From NCBI GenBank assembly GCA_008360955.1, contig LUCM01003396.1, positions 243,778-307,777 of the forward strand: a DNA stretch of 64,000 nucleotides, written 5' to 3'. Positions 36,182 through 48,551 of this stretch are shown here, piece after piece (the first letter of the stretch is position 1; every line of letters begins with the position of its first letter). This DNA comes from Fasciolopsis buskii. Lineage: Eukaryota; Platyhelminthes; Trematoda; Plagiorchiida; Fasciolidae. The notes under the pieces were generated by a model. The model saw only the letters and a program-made list of their open reading frames with translations, ran no database searches and was not told the origin of the DNA. The translations under genes and the position numbers were made by a program.

Positions 36182-37484
36182 GGTAATGTTCATTCTGTGA
36201 CTTGAACTTTGAAAAGAACCCTGAAGTTTCTTGTGGGAAACTCAGTTAAGCAGATTGTTTGCAAATTTTCGAATTGGGCAAAATACTGGTTGAAACATCG
36301 CATTTATCGTGTTCTCGTTGGTTTTACTGATGAGTTTATGCTAGCCCTGAATATTCTTTAATGTTTGCAGCGTTTAGGTATGTAGAAACTTGAGACATGA
36401 GGATATTGATGCCGAATTAGAACAGCACTGTGAGGTGATGGTCGTAACAGTCTGAACGCTGTCGCAATTCGTTCAGGTTTCGCAAAGCGACAAACTGTAG
36501 TCCACTTTTGAAAAGAATCAAGAGATTCCTATGAAGAATAGCGGTTATTTCTTCCCAAGGTGCTCAGCTACAACCATTTCGGATCTCGCTGCAGCTTCAT
36601 CAAAACCCGTGAGTGAATTCAATGAAAAATAGTATATAATGACAGTTACGAGCAGTCACTTGAAATTTCAGGCTGTATTTGAATCAGTGTGGGTAAGAAT
36701 TATGGTTGTTATGAATACGATTCTATAGATTTCGTAAGATTTTGATCTTGTAGTGATTGGCCAAGGCTGTCTACAAAGAATAAAGTACTTGGTGCCACGA
36801 GCTTGATTTCACCTCAAAGAACGGCTTTTCTCTCGTTTCCCAGTGCTCTTTGATCGGCGTGCTGACCAGCAATTTCGACGCGTTTAATTGATCCTCACAA
36901 ATGAAGGTACATAGATGAAATAACATCAGTTTTCCTAGTAGACCTTGCCTGGAACTCTTAAGACAGAGAAATAAGACATCCGAGAGCAGCTGTCAAAAAG
37001 TAATAGCGAACTATTACCATTGATGATGCAGACCAAGTGGAGCTGAAACTGATAATAATGGTTAATTTCACCTTGTACCTTCCAAAACTTCCTATAACTG
37101 GATCATTCATGCAATAGTGCTCTACCGAGTAACTTGCACGAACCTCTCCTTTAAATGCCAGTCATATTTCCTTTTACTATATTGAAACTCATAATTTATG
37201 TGTATTCCATTCATACCCACTAATTCTCAGGCTAGGGGGTTTACCTAGTCTCAGGTTGGTAACACATCTTTATCGGATTCATCGTTCAGTAACTTGAAAA
37301 GTGGAATTGACCTTCACAACTCGCACACTGGACACGTGTGCTGGTGTATTTCTGATTGATCGTGGTGTACCGCAAAATTCCGTTGCACAGATTCATATCT
37401 GGGCTTTGCCTCTCCCCTATCTACTCAGTAGGTCCAGCCAATCATTGTCCCCCGCTTATATCTGTCCGTTGGCTGACTCACTGT
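36182..37484. other. Non-coding stretch
   Basis: Nothing recognisable. Frames stay below 70 codons. Confidence 0.5.
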
Positions 37485-38945
37485 GAATTTTGTATTGTAT
37501 TGCATTTGCATAGACTTTTGCGTACACTAAGTAATGTCGCATTTTATTCAAAAAGTGAAGGATAAAAATGAAGTAGATGCAAATAGCAATTAATTGATAA
37601 ATAATGAAATACACTCATCCCCTCCCAAAGAATATAAAAGAACTCAACCAGGAAAATTCATAACGCTTTAGGATAGGCTGCTCAGTATTTCGGCTGAAAC
37701 CCAATATCAGTTTATCAGAATTCGTGCTAAAAATGGGATAGTGGAGTTCATACAGATATTGACTCTGGAGGGCATGGATCGAAAATCGAATGGTGACGAA
37801 ATATGGAAGAGCCAATTTGAAAGATGGCTGTGCAGAGGATGCATGGGATCCGAAATAATTTTGTGAGCAAATTTCTCACATGCTGATAAGTGTTGATCAC
37901 ATAGATTAAGGGACAATTCACCTAGTGGCATGAGAAACACACGGCTAAGGATTGATAGTCCCCGGCGAAGAATTTTAAAGTTTTTTTAAGAAAACCCGGA
38001 AAAATGACGGGAGCAGAGTGAAGAAGGACTGAAAACTCAATGGAAGCCGAATCGGAAGATGGTGCATTGTTTCACTTTGTATTGCCGAAGTCTCCTGATG
38101 TGAAATGACAACCGTCGGAGATTCTTTACCCAGGTAGAAATGTAAGAAGTCCAGTTCAGAATTTTATCAATAGCAACTCCTAGATGTTTCTAAGAATCAA
38201 TCGTGGTAAGAGTTTTTGAGTCGACGGAAGACGTTTCGGATGGGTAGGCTGACCGAGAGCGAGAGAAAACAGACATTCGAAGCATTTAGATATGTTGAAA
38301 TTTAAACCAACTAGTGCCGACAAATCGTAAAGAGAAATCATCATTGGTCAAAGCGGCTTGAGAGAGGCCAAGATCATCAGCATACCTAAACAGATGACAG
38401 GATGAGCTAGTTGGTAAGTCGCTGATGTAAGTAGAGAAGAGAAACGGTGAAAGAACAGCACCCTGAAGCACTCTTGATTTGTTAATCAGCGATTTTGAAG
38501 TTTTCCCGTCCATTCGTGTACACTGGGTTCGGTTAGTAAAGTAATCAGACAGCCATGCTACTAAAGGCGTGGGAAAACCAAATGTTTCCAGTTTGTGAAG
38601 TAGAGGAGACCGTTGGACCAAATCCAATGCCGACGAATAGTCTAGAAAAGTGCAAAGCACAGATTTCATCGATGTGTTTAAGGACTTGAAATGTGGTGAA
38701 TGAGGGAGGCGACAGCGTCCAAAGTGGATCTGTTAGATTTATAAGCAAACTGAAAGGGGTCGTCAGGAGGATATATGGAAGCATAGCACGCTCCGTCAGT
38801 TTAACACTAGAAGGTGTTCAGGCGATGGGGCGAAAGCGTCTTGCTAAAGCAGGAGAACTGCTAGATTTTGGAGTGGGAATAATAGTGACAGGTCGCCAGC
38901 AGTCATGGATGGAAGACGAGATTAATGACCAGTTAATTAGAGACG
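37485..38945 (-). mobile_element. Jockey/CR1-type LINE, 5'-truncated copy
   Basis: This copy is of the same family as 20765-23590 and in the same orientation. The C-terminal part (37940-37700) reads DPMHPLHSHL and NSTIPFLARILIN, clearly diverged from the other copy (DPMHPLYDDF, NSTVPSLARILTN). The reverse transcriptase part is identical to the other copy over 38077-38910 and includes YADD at 38373-38384 plus the same stop and frameshift. Weak similarity continues for about 30 bp beyond 38911 and then stops, so the element ends near 38945 with no endonuclease domain, as expected of 5' truncation during target-primed insertion. The 3' end lies near 37485. Confidence 0.85.
38077..38910. repeat. 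834-bp tract identical to 21322-22155
   Basis: Second member of the identical pair described at 21322-22155. Its flanks in this copy differ from the other copy by roughly one base in five on the left and become unrelated soon after 38945 on the right. Confidence 0.93.
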
Positions 38946-39285
38946 TATGGGCTTTTGTGATTTGCGTTTGTTTGTCGTTCGTCTCTTGCCCCCTCAAGTC
39001 GTGCTACCGTGTCATCCAGACCTGAGTGTTCCTGCGTACTGCTGTCACTGGATTATATGTACATTCATTCACCTTTTGGTCATCTCACTTTTTTGGACCA
39101 AAACCAAAACTGGTACTTTAGGAACCATTCAAAACTAGATGACAGTCCGACAAAAGGTCGTATTGGCCCTGGTAACACCAGTGTTCTTCATTAACACCAG
39201 TAGACGAGAAAGCTCACTTTCACGGATCAATGGTTAACTGTTCATTTTGCTTTGCGTCACCTATGGATGCAACAATAGCCCAAAT
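38946..39285. other. Non-coding flank of the LINE
   Basis: No gene or repeat family is identified. Confidence 0.5.
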
Positions 39286-39425
39286 CCTTTTCAGGAGCGG
39301 GGCTTAGCTAACAGAGGCATATCGGTGGAGCACTTGCCAGCGGGAGAGGATTAAATCCAGCAACCCTCACCTTCAAACGCTGAGATTTTTTCCGCTGGAC
39401 CGCTGTCATTAACACAGATTAAATG
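39286..39425 (-). mobile_element. tRNA-like SINE or tRNA pseudogene
   Basis: On the minus strand GACAGCGGTCCAGCGG (box A-like, about 39405-39420) is followed by AAGGTGAGGGTTGCTGGATT and then TAATCC (box B-like GGATTTAATCC, near 39350-39365). The layout is that of a tRNA-derived pol III promoter, but box B is damaged and the acceptor stem does not close. No hammerhead core follows, so it belongs to another family than the SINE at 8.7 kb. Confidence 0.5.
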
Positions 39426-39559
39426 TGGCTAAAACTATCTACAGTTAGGAAATAGATTAGTGGGGTGAAGTGAATCAGTTAAGAGTGAGAAAATGTGCAC
39501 ATGTAATCCATATGTAACTCTGGATCAGAATAATGAGTTTCATTAGTTCAGTTGTCCTC

Positions 39560-40450
39560 TACTGACCGGATGGGGAATGGGCCGGGAAAACTTTACTGCT
39601 ATAACGAACCGTTTTTAGGTTCAAAACGGAAGATGTTTCCGCAGCTGACAGGACCAGCCAATTAAGCAGCCTTGAGCATCTAATTGGAAATTTGTTAACT
39701 GGGCAGAACGTTTTAACCACATTCATTGAGTGGTTCGACTCAACGAGGTACGAACAAACAGTACAGTAATTGTTTCATTTGTCCTGGTTTTCATCCATTC
39801 TAGGTGGTGGTCACGGACCCGGTCAGATAGGAGACCATTTGTGCTACCCATAATTCCATAGGTTCAGGTGACTGAGCGTAAACTGAAAGAAGATGTAGAA
39901 TCTTGAATCTTATCCTGTAGTCACAAGCACAAGACTGGTTCGTATATAGAACAAACCTGATGCTTTGTTGTATCCGTATCATCACTTGCACGTAGTAGAC
40001 GTCGATGTCTAAATTCCTTATGAATGTATATCTTCGGAGTGCTTGCTTACCTCGTGATATTTCTTTGCCATGCCAACGAAGCCTTCGTGGGAATCACTTG
40101 CAAAGAGAGCTTTCCGCGAGAATTCCAATCCTTACACTATGTAGCACTTCGCACAAATTCTCCGGACTCTACACGCCAATGAGTGAATTAAGTTTCGCCT
40201 CATTTCCTTTCCTGGTACCCTTGATATGTGCTAATAGGTGAGCACGGCCATCGATCCAACGATTCAGTTACATTCAGGATGGCAATTCTGTCGTTGGCTC
40301 CCTTTTCTAATGTAAAACAAACGGTTAAATGGGCGGCAATAAATGTATTTACCACGGAATCCATATCGACCTTTGCACCTGTGCAGCACAAAATATAATC
40401 GAAGTAGCGTTTATACAGCACTTGTTTTTAGTTACACTTCTCTAGTTGGT
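39560..40450 (-). mobile_element. Penelope-like element remnant
   Basis: The minus-strand translation from 40421 reads LYKRYFDYILCCTGAKVDMD and then NTFIAAHLTVCFTLEKGAND and IAILNVTESL, which are the palm blocks of Penelope reverse transcriptase. The catalytic YVDD has become YFDY, losing an aspartate. Lower down, 39991-39800 has a SIRFVLYTNQSC segment and remains resembling the start of the endonuclease. It is heavily broken, and the 3' boundary is uncertain. Confidence 0.7.
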
Positions 40451-43400
40451 TGTCTTCAAACTAAACCATAAAATCATCCGCCAATAGTGGCCCAGGTTAG
40501 CTCATTTTTACTGTATCGTTTTTAGGTTAATTTTTTTCCCTGAATTTTAATTTGACATTGTACATGCCTACCAAGAAACTGTTTCAGTTCATTCATCGGA
40601 AGGCCCACACAAATCGCTTTGCAGGAAGTAGCCACAAATGTAACTAGTCGTTTCATCAGTTGGAATTTTGCTAACCGACGAAGCAACATTAAGCGAGAGA
40701 AACTGAGTTTGTTTCCGACTTAAATTGCTGACAGTATCTACACATTAGAAGGGGTTTTCTAAGCTGTGCTCGATACCAATGTTCTCATTGGTCCCAAAAT
40801 CTTACTCAGACATTTTGCATTTGTTCAGAACCAGTTTTAAGGGGAGCCTTTCTTTGTGAATTTTGAGTAATTCGTATGGATCGGGAATTATTGTATCAGT
40901 AGGCCGTAACTTTTCAAGCTGGTGGTGTTTATATTTTGTTGCTGTTTTAGTGGGAATTATTTCTTGTTCATTTACTTCTGTATCCGCAAATTATTTGAAC
41001 TGAAACTAGTGGTGGTGACCATTTGTACCGTGGTTATCCAATTACTTGCCCCTTAATTTTGTATTAGCTACGCATGTAAAAAATAGAGATAAAGGTTACC
41101 CAGCTATGCTGCGAATTGAAATGCCCAACTGAACGAGGCAAACAGAGGTAATCTAGATGACAACTGCGTAAGACTTTGCAGATATGCATGATGAGCCAGG
41201 TTTGACCAAAAATCAGTACTACATCAAACGTTTCGAAGACGCATCGTCAGATTGGACTGCATAGGTTTACAGACACTTTCGTTCATTCAAAACAGCGGAC
41301 TTATTGAACACACCTAGTCGCTCTCATCGTAATGGCTTTTTCGACGGACTCCCCAAACACGCGAAAAAGAAATGAGTAGTTAGAAAATATTTTGCAGATC
41401 CGGAATAATACCGCGCCCAATAGTTGGGCTCAACATATATCACAGCCCAGTTCCAACTATATGACGAATCTTAGATGATCACGTGTAATTTCTTTTGGAA
41501 ACCAGAAACTTTGTCATACGATTTTCAAGTGTTCCGTCGATGAGCAGAAATGAGAGCGATCCCCAACGGGTCCAGATCCATTCCTAAGCCAAGCTTGATG
41601 CAATTCACGTTCAGCAGACAGACACTATTTTGCTCGCTCCCACGTCGGTTTACACAAACCAGAATACCACATCGGTGTAATTCAAAGTAAGTAATCGGCA
41701 CAGCGCGCTGACCGAAGATGGAATATAAAGCCAATTCTGATTGAACTGTTCTCAAACTCTAAAACCAGTTACTATGGGCACAACTACCGACAAAGTTTCT
41801 CATATACTTTCCAACACAAAACCTTTGAGACTGCAGGGGCTTCGAAATGATTTGTCCATAACAGAGTGCAAGCCAAGTCACGTTCACACTTCGCTAGGCG
41901 CGCATACGTTTTTCAAACAACAGAGGGGGATGAGGTGCGAAATGAGCTAGCTGCACGTCAGCTTCGAATCAGCTTTTCACGAGTAACTAAGATGGCTGAT
42001 TCACTCGAGTAATGTGACAGGCTTTGTGAGTGAATTGTGTGACTGATTAATTCAATGTTCCCAACCACTGTTCGCTGCACGAGTTTTCAAATGAGAAAAC
42101 GAAAGTTCATCGACGAATTTGGCCTCGGTGATTTTCTGATTACTCGCCCACAGAGCACAATTCCGCACTAGGATTTTTTCACTGGCTCACGAGAAACACT
42201 TCCTTTCGTGCATGATTCCTGCTTTTGGACCCACAGATCATCCAGACACGCACAGAGAATATACAGAAAAGTCACCTCCATTAAGTTCTACCTAATGTAA
42301 CAATTGTGAAAATGTCAATTTCAAAAAGAGATTATCTGTTATAGATAATCTCAGCATTCATAGTATCGTTAGACTGCAAGAAGGCACTAATGATTGTGAC
42401 ATTTTTAACTGTTTCTATTGCTTGCTGATCTGTAAATTGATGCGACCGACTAATCAGTGGCGTTTTTGTCTGCAGTTTCATTGATACAGTACGTCCGGAT
42501 TTGTGTGCGCCGATAATGTTGCCAATGGACCTATTGATTACAAAAGTATTGTCATCTAGACCCGTGGTTGGTCTTACTGACAAGCCTATCATGCTAGATT
42601 TGAACCATGATGTTTGAAAAAAGATGCACTATCAAAGCATTGTATCATTGTTCTCTTGAAGCCATGTAGATAGGAAGTAGAAAGAAAATGATTCACTCAC
42701 TGCCTGATTCAACGGTTTAGACGACTGCCTGATAAAAGTTGATATGAATGACTTCCAACGGGGGCGAAGCAAATGTGCAGTGCTTCCACGAATTCTTAAT
42801 GCTGACTCGAGCGTTGATATCTTATGAGGCATAAAATTCTGTAATATCTAACCTAATACCGTTCACATAAAACCATAATAACATTGCCGTGCTTCTCAGC
42901 CTTGGGAGATTCATTTGTCAATTGTGAGCAAACAAAAGAACTTTAAATTTGGCTCCTTAGACTAGCACCGTCAAAATAAAAACAATCAATGCTTGTCACA
43001 GACAAAAATAGTGACAAGTCTTAATTTTCCTGTAGACTTGGTCAAGTCAGCACACCTTTTGCTCACCAGATTTTCTATTTCCAGAAGTATCTCTTGACTA
43101 TTGTTTTTTTTCTTGTTTTATTTTATCATCAACTGAAAACAATCTAGATTAGGAAGTGTAAATGTATGTACAATAATTTTAACATATCTATGGAGTGAAA
43201 CGTAAGGCGCTGACATTTCGGCGTGGGTACTTAGGTTTTAACAATCTAGAACATGTTCGAGCAAAACTTACAAGAAAAAACATTAAAAGTGATGGCACAT
43301 GCGCCATACGATTTGAATGGTTCATGTTTACGCTGACAATCGATTAGAATTAACCTAAAAAATCGCACGGGGAGTTAATTTCGTAAAATATCAAGATTGC

Positions 43401-46400
43401 TGATTCGACCTCTGCTTGTAATGGTAGTAATGACGATTAAGATTCACTTTTTTCCGGTCGCTTTCCTACTTTCTGATGGTGAATCAAAAGTGGATATTGC
43501 ACGGTTCATTTTTTTTTAACCGCTGACCTTGCCATTCACTTCTGCTTTCTATCTCGCAGAGACAACAAGGAGTTTGGGGTAAATAGACTCGAGTTAATTG
43601 GTAAAGAATTATTCAGATAAGGAATAATTTCTGAATGCACTAGGGTATGTGCCTGTGACAAGCAGATGAAAAAGTCAATGTCTTCAAACATTGCTGAATA
43701 ATCTTATGGAAAGTAATGTCCCAAGCTGTCGGGAACCAAACGGACTTTTCACATAGATGACGACACTTTAAACATATCTGGAATTTGAATGGAACCTTAT
43801 CGCGCAGGCCTCCGTTATTGTCCGCATGCTGTTGGCTGCACTGACGTTTACACTAACTTTCTTCAAGTGGAACCGTTCCCTTCCTCCATAATTTTAGCAG
43901 AAAATGCATAATACAATGGGGAAAATCCCTTGTACGGAGGGCTTCAGCTATCAGGTAGTGGGTTTGGATCTCCTGTCACTGAGAGAAACTCTAGTTATCT
44001 CAGTCATGTCCACCTAGAAGATGCTTCCCCGAAATTTTATTTATCGAATTTGTCTCTCAAGAAGCTTATCAGCAGGTTGTACAAAAGTGTCCATCAATTT
44101 CTTCTGGGAGACTAAACATTGTCTTGTATTTATTCGTTGACGTGTTGTGCATGGTAGTGTTCCGCGAAGCTATTCTCCACAGATTTTGGATCTTGGATGC
44201 TTGCTGTACATCACACCGTGTCACAGTACAATCTCATCGTGCTGTTGCGACTACATGGTGTATTCCTCCTGAATAAAATGCACAGATGTTTTCAAATTCC
44301 AAACAAATAAGAATGAAGAGTGAATTGCTGACTTGGATTCATAATTACACCCGTCCAAAAGATGGTACATTTCCGCCTCACTGTGGTTCATCGCCCACTA
44401 GCTCGTACGGTTCCAGTAGTTGCGCTTCTGACAGATCTATCGTGCGGATGTAGATGGTTCTAACTGAAAGTTTACTAGGTGATGAAGGGCGGACGATGCC
44501 TCCAAGTGGACTAAATAAGCACTTGGATTTGTGCGGTTGGCTCCCCGTTTCCGTATTTTCCCAAGCCTTGGATACGGTGATATCGTGAATCACATCTAGT
44601 GTCTGTAGCAAGAACGTTCCACTCTGACCATTTAAAGTGACTACAGTTATATTTATGTCCACTACTTCTCACCTAATTAAGCGATTTCCACCGACAACAT
44701 GGACAGTGGGCGTCTCGAGGCGGCAAAAATGCTCCTATACTGTGTTGTAAGCTTAACTTTAACTGATTGCTAATGAGGTGCAGATTTGCGTTCAGGCTTT
44801 CGTTATTTTACAAATTCGTGTGGTAGAAGTATGCATTGGAAAACTTTCACAATCAGCGATAGTCATCTAGCCATAATAAATTCAGCGAATGCACCCAAAG
44901 TACCCCTAGCAGATCAAAGGATAGCCATCTGAATAATGAGAACATCGGATTTCTCTGTCGAGCAACTGATTTTGCTCACTAAGGCAAACTGAATGTGATG
45001 GCAATAACCGGGGAGCTTTTAATACCGACTGGCATCAAAACAGATAAGTCATCATCAACAAGCAAAGGTTTTTTTCTACTCATCATTTGGAGACCTTTCA
45101 ATCTGACCTAAATAATCTGGGGCAATACAATGAACTGAGCACTTTGCGATGCGTGGACTGTGTGATTCCAGGTCTTCTTGTGTATTCAGAGTAAACTACA
45201 TTTTAGACATAAGTATAAAGGAGTGAGCGGGTTAGCTCATTCTACTGGAAAACAGAAATCCAATTTCTACGAGTGATTTTAACTGCAACCTGCTCCACAG
45301 GAAGGGAACAGTTAAACAGAACCACGTGCCAATATGACTGGAGTGAAATTTGTTAACTGCAATTTGTTCTTACTGGTCATTATGAACAGTGAAAAAGCAT
45401 TTAGTGTTGAATTAGTTACTGTGTGGATTGTAATGGGGATGCTTTGAGCTGCTTCCGAAAACCAGTTTGTTTTAGCTGCCCGATTCTGTGTCATGCAATC
45501 TCCAAGCTTTGTACGTCGGAGTCGGACCGGTATGGAAGACAACCAATCGGGAACTAAAACATCATCAGAGCAGGTGAAGCAGTAATTTAGATGTGAGCGA
45601 GTCACTTCTACAGGTGTGAAGATTCCGACCTATCAAAATGCAAGGCGGAAAAAGCTAAATCAACTAATAACAAGCAGTTTTATGTTAATTAATCCATGAT
45701 TATTCGATATCCTGTGTGCCTTATGCTTGATACAAATAAGAGACAAGTACTGATTAACGAGAGGTCTCACAGTTGTTTGTAATTTAGTTGGTTGCGTGGG
45801 ATCGAACTACATCCGAGGTGGCCGACCGCACGAGCCTCAGAAGGCGACAGACAGACTTTTAACTTGCTAATAGCCAAACGGATGAATTTTACTGGAATTT
45901 AAGTTACCACCTAAACCCCGTATTACTAGCTAGACGGTGGTACTTTGCAGTCCACCGACTTAGTTAATCAACTAAGGTCCACCTAACATCGCTTGATTTA
46001 GTCGATCTAAATAGCATGTTTAAATCGAACTGAGAGTTTCGCTGCATGAAGTAATTAAACCGCCGACTAGTTGCATTTCATTCGGTGATAGGAACAAAGT
46101 ATCAGACTTCAATATCTGCTGGTGAGATCTGGTTTGCCCTTCCGTACGATATCTGATGGGGATGAAGATCACATTGAATGGCAATAGTCATCAAGCCTTG
46201 GATGAAACGAACTCTAGTTGGTTAAAAATTGTTGCATAAATTGTTGATCTTTGTTTGCCAGAAGACGGATGTTTGTCTACTGCACTTCGGATGGTTCTAG
46301 TCATGTTTGCTTGTAACTTAGATGTGAGAATCCTGTGATCTTTGTATGTCATCAAGCAACTCAGGTGAGAAAAGACAGAAGGTATAAATTCTACCCTTTT

Positions 46401-47941
46401 CAGAGGATAAACAGCTGTCCAACATTGTTGCCTTCATTGGATCATGAAACTCCGGAGCGTAAAAGAACAGTTATCTCCCAGCTTGTGATGCCTTCCTCTG
46501 AAAATACCGGTACCTCACACTTTATAAATTATACACCCTCAGGGAAAAACAAAAGTAGTGATTCTAATCTGCTTTAACCCGAAATAGCTGGTCATTCTGA
46601 TAACTAGGAGGTGAATTCAAAAATACTCACAGATAGAGCTCACAAACACTTGAGTAATGTGTGGGATTGATATTTTTCTTCGCGTGGCTGGCAAGTACAC
46701 AAACGTCACTCGGTACTTCTGACCAGCCTGAACGGAAATTGTTGGTATGATAGTGACACCTAAGTCTACCAGATTGGAAAGCCTGGGTTCAGATCCTGGG
46801 TGGGATGGAGGCTGTGTACCATCGATGCCTTCAATGATACGGGTTTTCAAAACGGGATAGCAAAACTATTTTTCTTTTGATGGATAAGTCTTTTTATGAC
46901 CTTAATTCACTTTTTACAAAATTCCTTCAGTACTGGCTTCTGACCAGCTGAAACTGAGCAACCACGAGTATCATGCTTGAACAGTTTAAAAACTGGAAGT
47001 CCAAAATGCTAATGAACGTCTCATTTGCAACACAGACTGTACAAATGAAGCCAAATGTTCTACATTCTTCCGTTTTTATTCTGTTTTCGTGAATTTTATC
47101 ATCATTCCTATTTATCTGGCTACATAAGACTGCTGGTTGTTGCTGTGGATTCGTTTGGTCTTGCCAGTCGTTAACCAAACACCATCCCAAGCCAATTGGC
47201 ATCAATCATTTGTTTAGTGAAACCTGTAACAGTCTCAAAATGTAAAGAATTTTCATGTTTTGACATCTTATTTGTAGTTCACTTCGGGCAGGCTTTGTCG
47301 CACTGACTAACCGGAGTGCAATACTGTAATTGAGCACAAGCAGCCTTCGAGAGTTTTATAGGAATTGATCAAGGCCCGTGTAAACCTCTCTGCGGGAGTC
47401 TTCATTTGGGGAATGCCACCCTCTCATCGCTTAGCTTGGTACTTGAATCATTTTGACTGAGAACGAGCTGCTTGTGATCTAGACGCTAAACCCAGCAACC
47501 AAAACCTTATTAATGAATATAAATGATCACACATGAAGAATGCTGGTTTCGTAATCAAACATATAAAGACATTTCCGAACCAGTCGAAATCCAATCCAGG
47601 CGGATTGCTACCTCCTAATTTGAAGTACCACTATTAGCGCCTCGAATTTAACCAGCTTATCTCCTCGGTTAATTTGCATCTGTTTCAAGCGGTAGTGTGT
47701 CACTCAATAACTGCTTTTTAAGGAGTGCAGCACAACCGAGGATATTGTTGTCGAATATAGATCTCTTACGAATAATTCCAACGGCCAAAATGGTACTCGC
47801 TTTGGTGTTGCAAATAATAAAATTAAAATGGTGTAAAAATGCTATTTTGGGTGCTGTTCAATGGTGAAACACTAAATTGTGATGCCTTCTATGCTGTTGG
47901 AGTGTACGATATATCTGGTAGGAGAAGAATAGTTATGTTAA
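40451..47941. other. Long non-coding stretch
   Basis: There is no recognisable exon. A 10-bp perfect hairpin lies at 42328-42352 (GAGATTATCT, loop GTTAT). The longest frames (minus 45312-45605, 97 codons; minus 44378-44662, 94 codons; minus 42332-42592, 86 codons) show no domain. At 46790-46800 there is a box B-like GGTTCAGATCC without a matching box A. The region is probably a large intron or intergenic. Confidence 0.45.
42328..42352. repeat. Perfect 10-bp hairpin
   Basis: GAGATTATCT (42328-42337), 5-nt loop, AGATAATCTC (42343-42352). Confidence 0.85.
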
Positions 47942-48544
47942 CAGGCTGTCATTTCAGTTTGGATATCTTCAATTACTTTCCCTTTTCTCATTTGCTCCAA
48001 GAAGCTGAGGCATGCATCAACAGCCGTAGCTCAGAGTAAGGAATCGAAAGACAAGCCAACTTCTTTCAAGGTAAGCCAATGCCTAAACAACTATGTGAAA
48101 CGATGGCCAACGAGCAAAGACGACCCCGAATGGCCCGACGAGGTCTGTTTGATCCGGTGGCTGCGAACAAAATTCTTCAAAACAGTAAAGTCACGTGGGT
48201 TCTGGTTTTCTTTTGCTTTTAACAGATCTGAGAAAGGTCTGAGGAAGCCACCGGGATTATGCATCAAGTTCACCTTCGGCCCATTGCAATTTCGGCTTAA
48301 TGAAGTCGATCGATATGAGACTCCAAACATGCCAATTGGCCATAACCCCATAGTTATGGCTTGGTTTTACAGGGGCTCAAACTCTTACTTCCAACAAAAG
48401 CCACGTAGAGCTGGAGACGTTCTCATTCCTGTCTCTATAGTGCACATAAACCGTGCTACAGTGATTCTAGTGATCCCCAATGACGCAGCTGGTCCAAACA
48501 CATGGGAACTCTTTACTCAAACTCCAGTACCAGTTCAGCAGTAA
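47942..48544 (+). CDS. Candidate 3'-terminal exon, unrecognised protein
   Basis: The frame is open for 200 codons (stop TAA at 48542-48544) and has no ATG near its start. Plausible acceptors are TTAACAG (ending 47944) and CATTTCAG (ending 47957), so it is best read as a last exon. The product is basic and then hydrophobic-alternating: KRWPTSKDDPEWPDEV, GLCIKFTFGPLQFRLNEVDR, NPIVMAWFYRGSNSY, RRAGDVLIPVSIVHINRAT and VILVIPNDAAGPNTWELFT. The alternating beta-like segments with GD and P turns suggest a beta-sandwich domain. I know no family match. The stop is followed at once by an AATAAA. Confidence 0.5.
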   Translation, partial: QAVISVWISSITFPFLICSKKLRHASTAVAQSKESKDKPTSFKVSQCLNNYVKRWPTSKDDPEWPDEVCLIRWLRTKFFKTVKSRGFWFSFAFNRSEKGLRKPPGLCIKFTFGPLQFRLNEVDRYETPNMPIGHNPIVMAWFYRGSNSYFQQKPRRAGDVLIPVSIVHINRATVILVIPNDAAGPNTWELFTQTPVPVQQ

Positions 48545-48545
48545 A

Positions 48546-48551
48546 AATAAA
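48546..48551 (+). promoter_or_regulatory. Possible polyadenylation signal
   Basis: AATAAA begins about 2 nt after the TAA of the preceding frame. It would give a very short 3' UTR. AT-rich DNA throws up this hexamer by chance, so it is only suggestive. Confidence 0.35.

Noticed and set aside
41200..41260. Hammerhead on the minus strand (CTGACGA ... GAAACG)
   Set aside because: Only nine bases separate the two core boxes and they cannot form stem II. Stems I and III are also absent.
46770..46850. tRNA or SINE from a GGTTCAGATCC box B
   Set aside because: No box A at the right distance and no cloverleaf pairing.
48036..48070. A 33-nt intron linking the 47839-48035 frame to the next one
   Set aside because: Splice-like borders exist, but the joined frame meets a TAA at once. 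The downstream frame is already open upstream, so no intron is needed.
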